Source: Palsa-295 sp963785585
Lineage (GTDB): Bacteria; Acidobacteriota; Terriglobia; Acidiferrales; UBA7541
DNA length: 64,000 bases
Assembly (NCBI GenBank): GCA_963785585.1
Contig: CAWAVW010000004.1
Span: 1,054,001 to 1,118,000, forward strand
Direction of reading: 5' to 3'
This document shows positions 8,276 through 17,966 of the stretch, piece by piece. Position 1 is the stretch's first letter. Each line of letters starts with the position of its first letter. Made by a program: the position numbers and the translations under genes. Below the pieces are notes generated by a model. That model made no database searches and had not been told where the DNA came from. It saw nothing but the letters and a program-made list of their open reading frames with translations.

Positions 8276-10756
8276 ATGTCATTTCTCCGCGATCTACGAG
8301 TGGCGTTTCATTCGCTCATGCGCAGCAAGGGCCTGGCCGCGATTGTGATTCTCACGCTGGCGCTGGGCATCGGCGCGAACGCGGCGATCTTCACGCTGGT
8401 TCGCGGCGTGCTGCTGAAGCCCCTCGTCAACCGCGACGAGAACCGGCTGATCTACATCCGCCAAAGCGCCCCCAACGGCGGGGAAGACAACACCACGTTT
8501 TCCGTGCCCGAAATCAAAGACATCGAAAGCGGCGTCCACTCCGTCAGCGAGTTCGGCGATTTCTCGCAAATGGATTTTACGATGGTCGGGCTCGGTGAAC
8601 CGCGCGGAGTGCACGGTGGCGTCGTGAGCGGAAATTATTTCGATGTTATGGGCCTGCGTCCGGTTCTCGGACGCCTTGTCGGACCGCAAGACGCCGGCCC
8701 CGACGCTCCCGGCGTGATCGTGCTGACCTATCGTTTCTGGACAACAGCTTACAATCAGGATCCGAGCGTGATCGGCAAGACGGTTCGACTCACAAGCCTG
8801 GGCGATCGCACCGCAACGGTCATCGGCGTCCTTGAGCCTTCGGTGCCGTATCCCGCCGAAACCGAAATCATCGGCAACCTGGTGATCAGCCCGCACCATC
8901 TTTCCGCCACCATGGTCACCGGCCGCATCCACCGCATGACCGAACTTTTCGGCAAACTCGCTCCCGGCGTCACGCTCGACCAGGCGCGCAACGAATTGCG
9001 CACCGTGTACAGCGGCATGGTCAAAGACCATCCCGACGCCTATCCCGAAAACGGCGGCTACCGCATCGAAACCCGGATGCTTCGCGACGAAATCACCTCC
9101 GGCGCGCGCACCGTGCTGCTGGTGCTGCTCGCCGCATCCGGACTGGTTTTCATCATCGCCTGCTCGAACGTCGCCAACCTGATTCTGGCGCGCACCGTCC
9201 GCCGCGAGGGCGAGCTCGCCGTCCGTGCCGCTCTCGGCGCCAGCACATGGACGCTGCGCCGCATGTTGCTCGCCGAAAGCCTGCTGCTGTGCGGCGCGGG
9301 CGCGGCCATCGGCGTGATCATCGCCCAGCCGCTGGTCTCGATCCTCGCTCGCTACGCTTCGCGCTTTTCCGTCCGCGCCCTCGATTTGACCGTCGATTCC
9401 AGCATGCTCTGGGTCGGAGCGGCGCTCGCCATCGTCGCCGCGGTGATTTTGGCATTTGTGCCGCGCCTGCCGTCGCCCAACGCCTCAAACGGCATGAACC
9501 TCGCGAGCGGCGGCGTGCGCATCACCAGCAGCACCGGCCGTCGCCAGCGCCTCTTCGCCGTCACGCAAATCGCCGCCTCATTCGTTCTCTTGGCCGGCGC
9601 GAGCGTGTTGATTACCACGCTCATCGCCCTGCAACGAACCCGCACCGGCATCGATACGCGCCACGTGCTGGCCATCGACGTTCCGGCGCCCTCCAACGGA
9701 CGAACGCCCGAACAGGTGATCGATTTCTACAAGGAATCCGTCCGCCAGATTAATGCGCTGCCCGGCGTTACCGAGACGGCCGTCGGCATGATCGCTCCCT
9801 GGCGCGATGCCGGCGGCGGCTTCGGTTACGGATTGCAATACTCCGGCGACGGTCACGTGCACGGCAAAGACGATCCGCGCGCCCTGTGGCGCACCATCTC
9901 TCCCGGATTTTTCACCGCGCTCGGCGTTCCCATCATTGCCGGTCGCGATTTCAACGACCTCGATGACGCCACGCACGAGCCGGTCGTGATCGTCAGCGCC
10001 ACTCTCGCGCAGCAAATGTTTCCCGCCCAGGATCCGGTAAACCGGCACGTCTATTGGACCGATCCGGTGCTCGAGTTTTCCTCGGGCACGCCGGCAGAAA
10101 AGGCCCGGCTCACCTCTCCGCATCGCATCATTGGCGTCGCTGCCGACATGGACGACGAACACATCGTGCCCGTGCCCACCGCCACCATTTACGGCTCGCT
10201 CGCCGACGGCGGAATGTTCGGCGGTCACTTGTTCATCCACACCACTGGAAATCCGTATGCCCTGGTTGTGCCGGTCACGAAAATTATCCGCGATATGGCC
10301 GCCGACGAACCGGTCGAAAACGCCGCGACGCTCGAAGACATCCGCGCCAAAGTGCTCGCGCCAGACCGCCTGAACTCGCTGGTCTTCGGCGTGTTCGCCG
10401 CGGTTGCGCTGCTGATCGCGGTTGTGGGAGTCGCGGGCGTGCTGGCGTTTTCGGTGAGCGCGCGCACCCGCGAATTCGGCATCCGCATGGCACTCGGCTC
10501 TCTGCCGCAAAATCTGGTGCGAGGCGTTGTCACCGAGGGCGCGCTGATGGCCGGCGTCGGCGTGGTCGCCGGCGCGCTGTTTGGCGTCGTCGCCATGCGC
10601 CTGGCCGGCAGTTATTTCGGCGACCTGAAGATGCCCGGCGCTTTGCCGGTGATCGTTTCCGCGCTCGTGCTTCTCGGTGCGGCCGTCGTCGCCTCGATGC
10701 TCCCCGCCGCCCGCGCCGCCCGCGTCAACGTCATCCAGGCCCTCCACTCCGAGTAA
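8276..10756 (+). CDS. MacB/FtsX-type permease (acidobacterial orphan-permease family)
   Basis: An 826-residue integral membrane protein with the duplicated MacB_PCD-FtsX arrangement. It starts MSFLRDLRVAFHSLMRSKGLAAIVILTLALGIGANAAIFTLV (first TM helix and the ALGIGANAAIF motif), followed by a periplasmic domain, a first FtsX block near residues 280-385, a second periplasmic domain, and a final FtsX block (residues 700-826, ending RAARVNVIQALHSE). The start is preceded by AGGGAGCG. No ABC ATPase gene adjoins it, as is usual for these permeases. Unlike the permease at 37.5-40.1 kb it lacks the N-terminal prefix domain. The substrate is unknown. Confidence 0.92.
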   Translation: MSFLRDLRVAFHSLMRSKGLAAIVILTLALGIGANAAIFTLVRGVLLKPLVNRDENRLIYIRQSAPNGGEDNTTFSVPEIKDIESGVHSVSEFGDFSQMDFTMVGLGEPRGVHGGVVSGNYFDVMGLRPVLGRLVGPQDAGPDAPGVIVLTYRFWTTAYNQDPSVIGKTVRLTSLGDRTATVIGVLEPSVPYPAETEIIGNLVISPHHLSATMVTGRIHRMTELFGKLAPGVTLDQARNELRTVYSGMVKDHPDAYPENGGYRIETRMLRDEITSGARTVLLVLLAASGLVFIIACSNVANLILARTVRREGELAVRAALGASTWTLRRMLLAESLLLCGAGAAIGVIIAQPLVSILARYASRFSVRALDLTVDSSMLWVGAALAIVAAVILAFVPRLPSPNASNGMNLASGGVRITSSTGRRQRLFAVTQIAASFVLLAGASVLITTLIALQRTRTGIDTRHVLAIDVPAPSNGRTPEQVIDFYKESVRQINALPGVTETAVGMIAPWRDAGGGFGYGLQYSGDGHVHGKDDPRALWRTISPGFFTALGVPIIAGRDFNDLDDATHEPVVIVSATLAQQMFPAQDPVNRHVYWTDPVLEFSSGTPAEKARLTSPHRIIGVAADMDDEHIVPVPTATIYGSLADGGMFGGHLFIHTTGNPYALVVPVTKIIRDMAADEPVENAATLEDIRAKVLAPDRLNSLVFGVFAAVALLIAVVGVAGVLAFSVSARTREFGIRMALGSLPQNLVRGVVTEGALMAGVGVVAGALFGVVAMRLAGSYFGDLKMPGALPVIVSALVLLGAAVVASMLPAARAARVNVIQALHSE

Positions 10757-11186
10757 TTTTCCCCGCCTCGCCCGCGCGCATAACCACAGCGTCCGTACCC
10801 ATTTCCCGTTAGCCCACGGCCGTCCGCCTCACGGCGATTCGCAACTCTTCGCTGATCAAACGCCTGCGGAGCAGTTGCCTTTGTAGCGGCGGGCTTCACG
10901 CCCGCCAGCTTTTGCCGCGACCATCGCATGCCCACAATGTCGTCGCTCATTTCGCGTTAGGCCACTCCGTCCGCCTCACCGCGAATCGCTGCGACCTCGA
11001 ACGCCGCCACGGTTCTCGCGGAGTGCGGTGGCATCCCGCCAACGGCGGGAGACCACCGCCGGCCAAACGCGTATACCTCGAGAAAGACGTAGGCTCGAAC
11101 TCCGCGCACCGCCGGCCACCCACGTCCACCTCAAGCACCACGCAGCCTCGAACACCGACGCTTCGCCTCGCCCCCCTCGAAACCGC
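10757..11186. repeat. Intergenic region with C and A palindromes
   Basis: C element at 10883-10909 (GTAGCGGCGGGC, TTCAC, GCCCGCCAGC) and A element at 11017-11064. It separates the convergent permease and porin genes, so the hairpins may also act as terminators. No coding signal. Confidence 0.75.
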
Positions 11187-12968
11187 CTAGAAAACGAATC
11201 GCACGCCGATGGTCGGCGCCACGTTCGTCGGATGCACGTACGGCACGCCGGGTCCGTGCGGAATCGCGATCGCCAGCCCGCCGCTCACCACCGAATACGC
11301 CACGCCCACATACCCGTCGAAACGCTTGGTGAAGTGATGATCCGCGTACAGCGACAGCTCATCGAGGTCGCCCGCGCACGAACTGCGCAATCCGCTCGAG
11401 CCGCCGCACGTCGCCGGAACGCGGAACGTATTTTGCCGCTGCTGGTACCACGACAACGTAACGTCGGTCTTTTCGCGATACGTGTATTTCGCGCCGGTCC
11501 ACCAGATCTGCACTTTTTTCTCGGAATCGAGATTGTCGTCTTCAACGCCGCTCAGGTTATATTCGCCCTGGTCCGTCGCGCCCACTCCCAGCGGTTCATG
11601 CGGATTGTTCTGCCAGATGAATTCGTAGCCCACAAAAAATTTCCACGGCTTTAGCTGATATTTGGCCGCGCCCATCACCGCGTCATTATCGGTGACGATG
11701 CCGTACAACGTTCCGTTCGGGTCGATCAGATTCACTCCACTGATCTGATTCGTGTTGATGCTGTTGACCGTCGATTGATACGGCGCCGACAAACTCTGCG
11801 GCCCCAGCAGGGGATTGAGCACGCTGATCGCCTGGTTGTAGTGTTGGCCCACGATGTCCATCGAAAAGTGGCCGTGCTCGCCGCCGATGTCAAATCCATA
11901 CGCGTTGTTGTGCGCGCGCTCCGGCGTGCAGTCCGCTGCCGTCCATCCCGGGTCACCCGAGTAGCAGCCGCCGGAGCCGTTCGCGAATTTATACATCGCG
12001 CCGAAATGAAATTGGCGATACGAGATGCGATATTTCATCGCGTCGTCCCAACGGCTGTCGTCGGTGTCGCCGCCTCCCGCCATCGTGCCGTTATATCCGA
12101 TGTACGAAAACCCGTACCCGCCGCCGGCCGGATCGTATTGCAGCATCGCATCGGTGCCGAGTGAGCGCTGCCGGCCAAACGTCAGCGTCCCGAACTGGTC
12201 GGACGACACGCCGCCATAATATTCGTCGTTGAACGGCTGGCCCGCGCGCGCGCCGTCGATCGCGAAGGAATAACTCGCGCGGGGAAGTCCGTTGTTCACC
12301 GTGTTGGTTTTCGGCGCGTCGGCCAGCAGCCCCGATTGCGGATTGATGCCCGTCGAGCCGTTGAACACCACGTACCAGCCCGGCGCGAATTGCACCTTGC
12401 CCCTAATGCCCAGGCCGGTCTGCTGCAAATTGTTCGGCGCGATCAAAAAGCGAGACTGCGCTGCGTTTCGGTTTACCAGAGACTCGCCTTCATAGTTGTT
12501 TCCGTTCACCGGCAAGCCGTGGCTCACCCATCCCACTCCCACGTCATACGCGCCGTACACCGTCACGCCATGCCATGTGAGCGTGCAATCGGTGGCCGCA
12601 AACTCGCGGCCGCTCGTGCACGCGTCCGGACCCTTCTTGATCGGCATCGCAATGTCGAGTGTGGCGCTCTGGCCCGCAGTCAGGACGATTCCCGTGCGCG
12701 TTTGCTCGGCGAATCCCGGTTTCGCCGCGCGAATTTCGTACCGCCCGGCGGCCAGGCCCAGCGCCTCATAGTGCCCCACGCCGTCCGTTGCGATGGTGCG
12801 CGTTTCGGTCTTGGCGGCATTCTGGATCGTGATGGTCACACCGGTCAGCGGTGCGCCGGCTTCATTCGTCACCGCGCCGGAAACGCCGGCTGTGGTTTGG
12901 GCGCGTGCCGCCGGGGACGCCGCGAAAAACAAGCAGAGGGCTAGCAAACAGAGCGACAGGGGTCTCAC
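11187..12968 (-). CDS. Outer-membrane porin-like protein with N-terminal carboxypeptidase-regulatory domain
   Basis: A 593-residue exported protein. The signal peptide (MRPLSLCLLALCLFFAASPAARAQ) is followed by a CarboxypepD_reg-like beta-sandwich (residues 28-112, GAVTNEAGAPLTGVTITI, YEALGLAAGRYEIRAAKPGF). The remainder reads like a Gram-negative porin (TWHGVTVYGAYDVGVGWVSHG, FGTLTFGRQRSLGTD, YGFDIGGEHGHFSMD) and ends in phenylalanine (GVRFVF), as outer-membrane barrels do. This combination is typical of acidobacterial envelope proteins, though most such domains cap TonB-type receptors. Substrate unknown. Confidence 0.85.
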   Translation of the reverse strand: MRPLSLCLLALCLFFAASPAARAQTTAGVSGAVTNEAGAPLTGVTITIQNAAKTETRTIATDGVGHYEALGLAAGRYEIRAAKPGFAEQTRTGIVLTAGQSATLDIAMPIKKGPDACTSGREFAATDCTLTWHGVTVYGAYDVGVGWVSHGLPVNGNNYEGESLVNRNAAQSRFLIAPNNLQQTGLGIRGKVQFAPGWYVVFNGSTGINPQSGLLADAPKTNTVNNGLPRASYSFAIDGARAGQPFNDEYYGGVSSDQFGTLTFGRQRSLGTDAMLQYDPAGGGYGFSYIGYNGTMAGGGDTDDSRWDDAMKYRISYRQFHFGAMYKFANGSGGCYSGDPGWTAADCTPERAHNNAYGFDIGGEHGHFSMDIVGQHYNQAISVLNPLLGPQSLSAPYQSTVNSINTNQISGVNLIDPNGTLYGIVTDNDAVMGAAKYQLKPWKFFVGYEFIWQNNPHEPLGVGATDQGEYNLSGVEDDNLDSEKKVQIWWTGAKYTYREKTDVTLSWYQQRQNTFRVPATCGGSSGLRSSCAGDLDELSLYADHHFTKRFDGYVGVAYSVVSGGLAIAIPHGPGVPYVHPTNVAPTIGVRFVF

Positions 12969-14049
12969 AGGTTCTCCTTGCGATGGCAGTTGCTTCGTTT
13001 CCGTGTCCGTGGGAAGTACGACGGCGAGGCGCGAATCTATACGACTTTTATAGTTATGTCAAAACGATTTGGTTCGATTCAGCCGCGCCGCTCAGCGCGC
13101 CATCCACCCGCGCCCGCGCTTCGCGCCGCCATCGCGATTTTGCCTGTGTAGCGGCCGCACGACGGTTTTCGTCGAGCGGGCAGCCTTTGATTTTGAATTT
13201 GCTTTTGCGACGCATCCAGTCCGAAGCGACAGCCAGCGGCGGCTTGCCGCCGCCCGATTTTGCCTTTGTAGCGGCGGGCTTCACGCCCGCCAGCCTTTGC
13301 CTTTGACTTTGGTGTTTCTTGTTTTTGAATTTGGTTTTGCTTTTGAATTGGGTGCCCCATCCTTTGCCGGTTTTGCAAAGGGTGGGAGCTTTTGCTCTTG
13401 AAGTTCGGTTTTGTTTCTCGACTTTGTAGCGGCGGGCTTCACGCCCGCCAGCCTTTGCCTTTGACTTTGGTGTTTCTTGTTTTTGAATTTGGTCTTGCCT
13501 TTGCTTTTGAATTGGGTGCCCCATCCTTTGCCGGTTCTGCAAAGGGTGGGAGCTTTTGCCTTTGCCGTTCGGTTTTGTTTCGCGCCTTCGTAGCGGCGGG
13601 CTTCACGCCCGCCAGTCGTTGATTTTGAATTTGATTTTGCGCCGCCGGGATCCATGCCCGAACCCGTTCCAAAACTCGGAACAGGTTCGGCCGCTACACA
13701 GGCAAAAGCAAAACCGAAATTCAAAAGACCCACCCTTTGCAGAACCGGCAAAGGATGGGGCACCCACGTCAAAGGCAACTGCAACGACAAAGGCTGGCGG
13801 GCATAAAGACCGCCAGCCGTTGCCTTTGACTTTGGTGTTTCTTGTTTTTGAATTTGGTTTTGCTTTTGAATTGGGTGCCCCATCCTTTGCCGGTTCTGCA
13901 AAGGGTGGGAGCTCTTGCCGTTTGGTTTTGTTTCTCGCCTTTGTAGCGGCGGGCTTCACGCCCGCCAGTCGTTGATTTTGAATTTGATTTTGCGCCGCCC
14001 GGATCAATGCCCGAACCCGTTCCAAAACTCGGACCGGGTCCGCCAGCTC
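12969..14049. repeat. Tandem C-E palindrome array (about 160-bp units)
   Basis: C elements at 13268-13294, 13426-13452, 13590-13615 and 13943-13968 alternate with E elements at 13350-13386, 13514-13550 and 13873-13909 (forward) and 13729-13765 (reverse). A related CGACGG-TTTT-CGTCG hairpin lies near 13146-13190. Linkers are rich in TTTG/TTTTG. The C-to-C spacing is 158 and 164 bases, so a C+E unit has been amplified in tandem and part of the array inverted. Open frames here encode only recurrent repeat-derived peptides and are not genes. Confidence 0.85.
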
Positions 14050-14463
14050 CTAGATCCGGATGATCATCACTTCGGTCGATTTCACCAGCGCCGCGACGGT
14101 TTGCCCTTTTTTCAAACGCAGCTCGCGCACCGCATCCGCCGTGATGATCGAAGTAATCCGTTGGCCGCCGATCGAAATCGCCACCTGCGCCAGCAGGCCG
14201 TCCACTCGAATGTCCGTGATGCGCCCCACCAGCTGGTTGCGCCCGCTAATGCGCCGGAAATTGTTGCGCCGCTCGGAAACTTTGCCCTGCTCGCCGGCGC
14301 GATAGAGGAAACGGTCCACTTCTTTTTCGGGAATTCGATGATGGCCGCCGGCCGTCTTCACCGTGCGGATTTGCTTTTTATAAATCCACTGTTTCAGCGT
14401 CGGGTAGCTGATTCCCAATACCTGTGCGGCATCGCGCGGCGTGAACAGTTTGGCTGTCGGCAT
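14050..14463 (-). CDS. MerR-like HTH regulator with TOBE (Mop) molybdopterin-binding domain
   Basis: A 137-residue protein. Residues 5-55 are an excisionase/MerR-type winged helix (FTPRDAAQVLGISYPTLKQWIYKKQIRTVKTAGGHHRIPEKEVDRFLY). Residues 68-137 are one TOBE/Mop domain (SGRNQLVGRITDIRVDGLLAQVAISIGGQRITSIITADAVRELRLKKGQTVAALVKSTEVMI), a fold that binds molybdate or tungstate. This suggests molybdate-responsive control, but no mod transport genes are nearby. The gene lies just downstream of the VOC gene on the same strand. Confidence 0.88.
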   Translation of the reverse strand: MPTAKLFTPRDAAQVLGISYPTLKQWIYKKQIRTVKTAGGHHRIPEKEVDRFLYRAGEQGKVSERRNNFRRISGRNQLVGRITDIRVDGLLAQVAISIGGQRITSIITADAVRELRLKKGQTVAALVKSTEVMIIRI

Positions 14464-14521
14464 GAAACGTTCCTCGAACTCCTGAATCGCGCGCGCGCGA
14501 ATCTCTTTGCGCCGCCCGGCG

Positions 14522-14968
14522 TCATCCGTACTTGATGTTGGTGCTTTGTCCTACTTCGATGATGTAACCGTCCGGGTCGCGGATGTAGCAGCGAATCTCG
14601 CCGTACTTGGGAATCGGCGGCGTCAGGAATTCCGCGCCGCGGCTTTTCCACAATTCGTAGCACGCCTGAATATCCGCCACGCGAAAATTCATGAAGCTGT
14701 TGATGTGATTCGGGTCAGGCACGCTGAGCGTTACCGTCGGCTTGTCCGGCGTCGGCCCGCCTCCCACGTTCAGAATCATCCAGATATTCGCAAGCTGCAG
14801 GTAGGGAGGCGCGTTGCCGTCTCCCATCGTCAAAATGCGCGCGCCGAAAACTTTTTCGTAGTAGCGCGCCGAGCGCTCCTTGTCCGCGACGGTCAGAAAA
14901 TACGCGATGCTGATGCCCTCGACGGGCGGCATCTCATAGCTTTTGTTTTCGATTTGCACGCTGCTCAT
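14522..14968 (-). CDS. VOC (glyoxalase/bleomycin-resistance) family protein
   Basis: 148 residues from ATG 14968 (MSSVQIENKSYEMPPVEGISIAYFLTVADKERSARYYEKVFGARIL), preceded by GGGAGA. A frame upstream of this start is open to 15421 but overlaps the next gene antisense-free region and lacks domain similarity. It has two beta-alpha-beta-beta-beta modules, ending YIRDPDGYIIEVGQ, the usual metal-site strand. It is a small metal-dependent lyase or dioxygenase-fold protein; the substrate cannot be told from sequence. Confidence 0.88.
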   Translation of the reverse strand: MSSVQIENKSYEMPPVEGISIAYFLTVADKERSARYYEKVFGARILTMGDGNAPPYLQLANIWMILNVGGGPTPDKPTVTLSVPDPNHINSFMNFRVADIQACYELWKSRGAEFLTPPIPKYGEIRCYIRDPDGYIIEVGQSTNIKYG

Positions 14969-15108
14969 GGGCGTCTCCCATTCCGGCAAGCGATCCGAGC
15001 CGGCCGGTTCCGTTTCTTTCGCCCTCATGCTATGCCCACGAGCCCGGAAGAGGAAACGCAAAATAATCGGTGAAGGGAAGCGCGCGGCGCGCGAGTGCCT
15101 CGGCCGGT

Positions 15109-15507
15109 TCAGGCGACGGCCGGCGCCGATGTCGATGCTTCGCGCTTTGCCGGCAGCAGCACCAGCAGGACGACTCCAATCAAAAGGAAAATCACAACAT
15201 CGGTAAAATCCCTCTGTACGCCGTGAATCCGCGCCTCCGCGGTTTGAATCGCCATCACCGTGGCATGCGATATGTTCCACCAGGCCGCGAGCGCGATCAT
15301 CGAGCGATGCTCCGCCGGTTTCCGTGCAGCCAGCAGCAGAAACACCCCGGCCGGAATAAAAAAACTCAGAAACATCGGGTTGCACTCGTTCTTCTTCACC
15401 AACAGCCAGCTCGAATGCCACAGATCCAGATACAGAAAATAAATCATCGACACATCGACCAGCCCCACCAGCACCAGCACGATCTGCGTCAGCCGCCCTC
15501 GACTCAT
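15109..15507 (-). CDS. Four-helix membrane protein (DUF6632-like)
   Basis: 132 residues from ATG 15507 (MSRGRLTQIVLVLVGLVDVSMIYFLYLDLW), preceded by GGGAGAGG. Four hydrophobic segments are visible, with conserved-looking W/H residues in the third (MIALAAWWNISHATVMAIQT). I associate it with the small membrane family often called DUF6632; function unknown. Confidence 0.75.
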   Translation of the reverse strand: MSRGRLTQIVLVLVGLVDVSMIYFLYLDLWHSSWLLVKKNECNPMFLSFFIPAGVFLLLAARKPAEHRSMIALAAWWNISHATVMAIQTAEARIHGVQRDFTDVVIFLLIGVVLLVLLPAKREASTSAPAVA

Positions 15508-16424
15508 ATCAGCCTCTCCCCTCACTCCACCGCGAACGAATGATACCCCACGCCCCCCAAGTCAGCCCACGCCGTGCACTTCCACGTCAGCGCCCGCCTT
15601 CACTTCGCCGTTAGCGCACGCTTCGACCTTCACGTCGATTCGCCGCGACATCGAAGGCCGCAACGGTTTTCGCGGAGTGCGGTGGCATCCCGCCAACGGC
15701 GGGAGACCACCGCCGGCCACATACGTTCGCCTCAAGCAACACGTAGCCTCGATCGTCACCGCCCAGCCTCGAACGGCTTCTCCGCCGCCTCACACGTTCC
15801 GTCCATTCGAGCCTACATCCTCGCGACTCCAAAGCCGCGTGGCCGGCGGTGGTTCGTCCTGAAAAACGGACGCGCCACCGCACTCCGCGAAACCCGCACG
15901 CACCGTGCCGTAACAGACGATCCGCTCAACCCATCGCCCCTCGCTCGCCGTTTCTCGCCATTCCCGTAAGTTCGCGACTCTTCGCTGACCAAACGCCTGC
16001 GGAGCAGTTGCTTTTGTAGCGGCGGGCTTCACGCCCGCCAGCTTTTGCTTTCGCCGCGGACGTCGCATGCCCACGCCATCGTCGCGCATTTCCTGTTAGC
16101 GCAAGCCGACCACTTCGAATCGATTCGCCGCGACATCGCAGGCCGCAACGGTTCTCGCGGAGTGCGGTGGCATCCCGCCAACGGCGGGAGACCACCGCTG
16201 GCCACACGCGTATACCCCGAGAAATACGTAGGCTCGAACTCCGCCTACCGCCGGCCACCCACGCCCAGCCCAAGCACCCCGCAGCCTCGAACGCCACCGC
16301 ATCACCGCCGCCTCGACCGCCACCACGTCGCGTCACGCAGCCACTACGTCCGCCCCCGCGCCATTCGTTCCTTCACTCCCCGCACCCGAGCCGCGCCGCA
16401 CCGCCCCTCCACGGTCCCGTCATC
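15508..16424. repeat. Intergenic region with A, B, C, A palindromes
   Basis: A at 15671-15718, B at 15841-15889, C at 16016-16042 and A at 16156-16203. The A/B pair has divergent shared arms. The remaining sequence is GC-rich without codon structure. Confidence 0.75.
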
Positions 16425-16610
16425 CTACGGACGTCGCGCCGCAATCCGCGCTTCCACTTTCGCCGCGGCTTCTTCCAGCTTCTTCGCCGCCTCGCGCAGC
16501 AACGAAGCCGTCCGCCGCTCGGTCTCCGGCGCTACTTCGTGCTCCACGTAATCCCGAAACCGCGCCAGCTCTTCGTCGATGCGCCGTCCGAATTCCTCAA
16601 ATCGATCCAT
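16425..16610 (-). CDS. Small charged helical protein (61 aa)
   Basis: MDRFEEFGRRIDEELARFRDYVEHEV... continues as one amphipathic helix rich in Glu, Arg, Ala and Lys, likely a coiled coil. GGAGA lies a few bases before the start. No family recognised; a similar small protein with the same layout occurs at 48081-48332. It ends downstream of repeat DNA and is monocistronic. Confidence 0.65.
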   Translation of the reverse strand: MDRFEEFGRRIDEELARFRDYVEHEVAPETERRTASLLREAAKKLEEAAAKVEARIAARRP

Positions 16611-16793
16611 GTCCGTCTCCCTCGTGCGTGATGATTGCTACTTATAAAGGATAGCGGTTTTTCGCGGCACAAATACACATTCGAAATCACACGCCGCCCC
16701 GCCGCGATCCGCGTAACACTCCGGACACGCGTCGCCCACAAACGCCGTCGCGCGATTTGGAACCTCCCGTTCGAGCGTGTAAATTAACAATCG

Positions 16794-17705
16794 ATGGACG
16801 ATCGACAAAACCTTCCTCGCTCGACGCGGCGAATCGCCGTTTTGCTGTTTACGTTCGCGGCGGCAACGTTCGCGTCTTCCGCCGCCGCTCAACAGCCGCC
16901 GCCTTGCACCGTAAAACCCGCGTCGATCCCGCTGGGTCAGACGGTTCGCCTCGTCTGCGATTTGCCCGGCAATGTGACCGTCGCAACCGCGCGCCTCGCC
17001 GCCGGTCCGAACGTTCGCACCGTCCGCCTCTTCCGCCAAGCAACCGGCAACTGGCTAGGCCTGATGCCCATCGCCGTAAAAGACTCGCCTGGCACCTACC
17101 CGATCGAATTTCTCGCCGCCGACGGCAAGACGCTCGCCTCCGCGAATGTAACGATTCGCAAAACAATTTTCCCGTCGCAGAATGTAAATCTCTCCCCGCA
17201 GATCGAAGCTCTGCATTCCACGCCCGAAGAAATGCAAACGCTCACCACCTTCCGCGACTCGGTCTCCGACGTGAAGTATTGGGACGATCCGCTCGCCGCG
17301 CCGCTGCCCGGTTGCGTCATATCTCCGTTTGGCGTCGCCCGCCTGCACAACGGAAAACCCACCGGCGAATTTCACGGCGGAATCGACCAGCGCGCCGCAC
17401 AGGGAACTCCGATTCGCGCCGTCGCCGCGGGCGTGGTGAAAATCGTGCAGCCGTTCAACGTCCTCGGCGGCACGGTTGCCATCGACCACGGCCAGGGCCT
17501 CGAAACGATGTACTTGCACATGTCGAAACTAAATGTCGCGGTCGGCGCTCGCGTCGAGAAAGGCGACGTGATCGGCTACGCCGGAGCCACCGGCCGAGCC
17601 ACCGGCCCGCACCTTCACTGGGTCGTGTACGTCAACGGCGTCCCCCAGAATCCCCAGCAGTGGGTACCCCTGAAATCCTGCTCCGCGCAAACATGGAAAC
17701 CCTGA
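16794..17705 (+). CDS. Secreted M23-family metallopeptidase (LytM domain)
   Basis: A 303-residue exported protein with a basic N-terminus and a hydrophobic core (IAVLLFTFAAATFASSAAAQ). An N-terminal beta domain (residues 40-125) precedes a C-terminal LytM domain. Zinc ligands are visible: FHGGID gives the HxxxD pair and PHLHW the HxH motif, so it should be active. Family members cleave peptidoglycan cross-links in the periplasm. KPTGEFHGGIDQRAAQGTP and GTVAIDHGQGLETMYLHMSKL are diagnostic. It stands alone between repeat regions. Confidence 0.92.
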   Translation: MDDRQNLPRSTRRIAVLLFTFAAATFASSAAAQQPPPCTVKPASIPLGQTVRLVCDLPGNVTVATARLAAGPNVRTVRLFRQATGNWLGLMPIAVKDSPGTYPIEFLAADGKTLASANVTIRKTIFPSQNVNLSPQIEALHSTPEEMQTLTTFRDSVSDVKYWDDPLAAPLPGCVISPFGVARLHNGKPTGEFHGGIDQRAAQGTPIRAVAAGVVKIVQPFNVLGGTVAIDHGQGLETMYLHMSKLNVAVGARVEKGDVIGYAGATGRATGPHLHWVVYVNGVPQNPQQWVPLKSCSAQTWKP

Positions 17706-17812
17706 CGCGCCAACTCCGCCCCCCGCGCGATGGTTGGCGTGTCGCTCGCATCGGCAAGCGAAGGGCGATGGGTCGAGCGGATCGTCCGTTGGCGCGCCGA
17801 ACGCGCGGTTCT

Positions 17813-17861
17813 CGCGGGGTGCGGTGGCGCGTCCGTCTTTCAGGACGAACCACCGCCGGCC
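17813..17861. repeat. B palindromic element
   Basis: Reverse-orientation B copy (CGCGGGGTGCGGTGGC arm, CGTCC/GGACG inner stem, CCACCGCCGGCC arm) in the 3' gap between the M23 peptidase and oxyR genes, which converge. Confidence 0.8.
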
Positions 17862-17966
17862 GCAGGTGCGGGGCGTGGCGATGCGTAGGCTCGAGCACTG
17901 TAAACGTGTCGTGCGGCGGCGGCGCGGATGTGGGCGGCGCGGGGTTCGCGCGGGGTCAGCGCTCGG

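Noticed and set aside
10757..11064. C and A hairpins as simple rho-independent terminators
   Set aside because: They lack a following T run and occur at promoters and between co-directional genes as well as at gene ends, so termination is not their main explanation.
12990..14040. CRISPR-like regular repeats
   Set aside because: Repeats alternate between two palindrome types, with repeated rather than unique spacers, and no cas genes are seen. The arrays at 49.2 and 57.4 kb fail for the same reasons.
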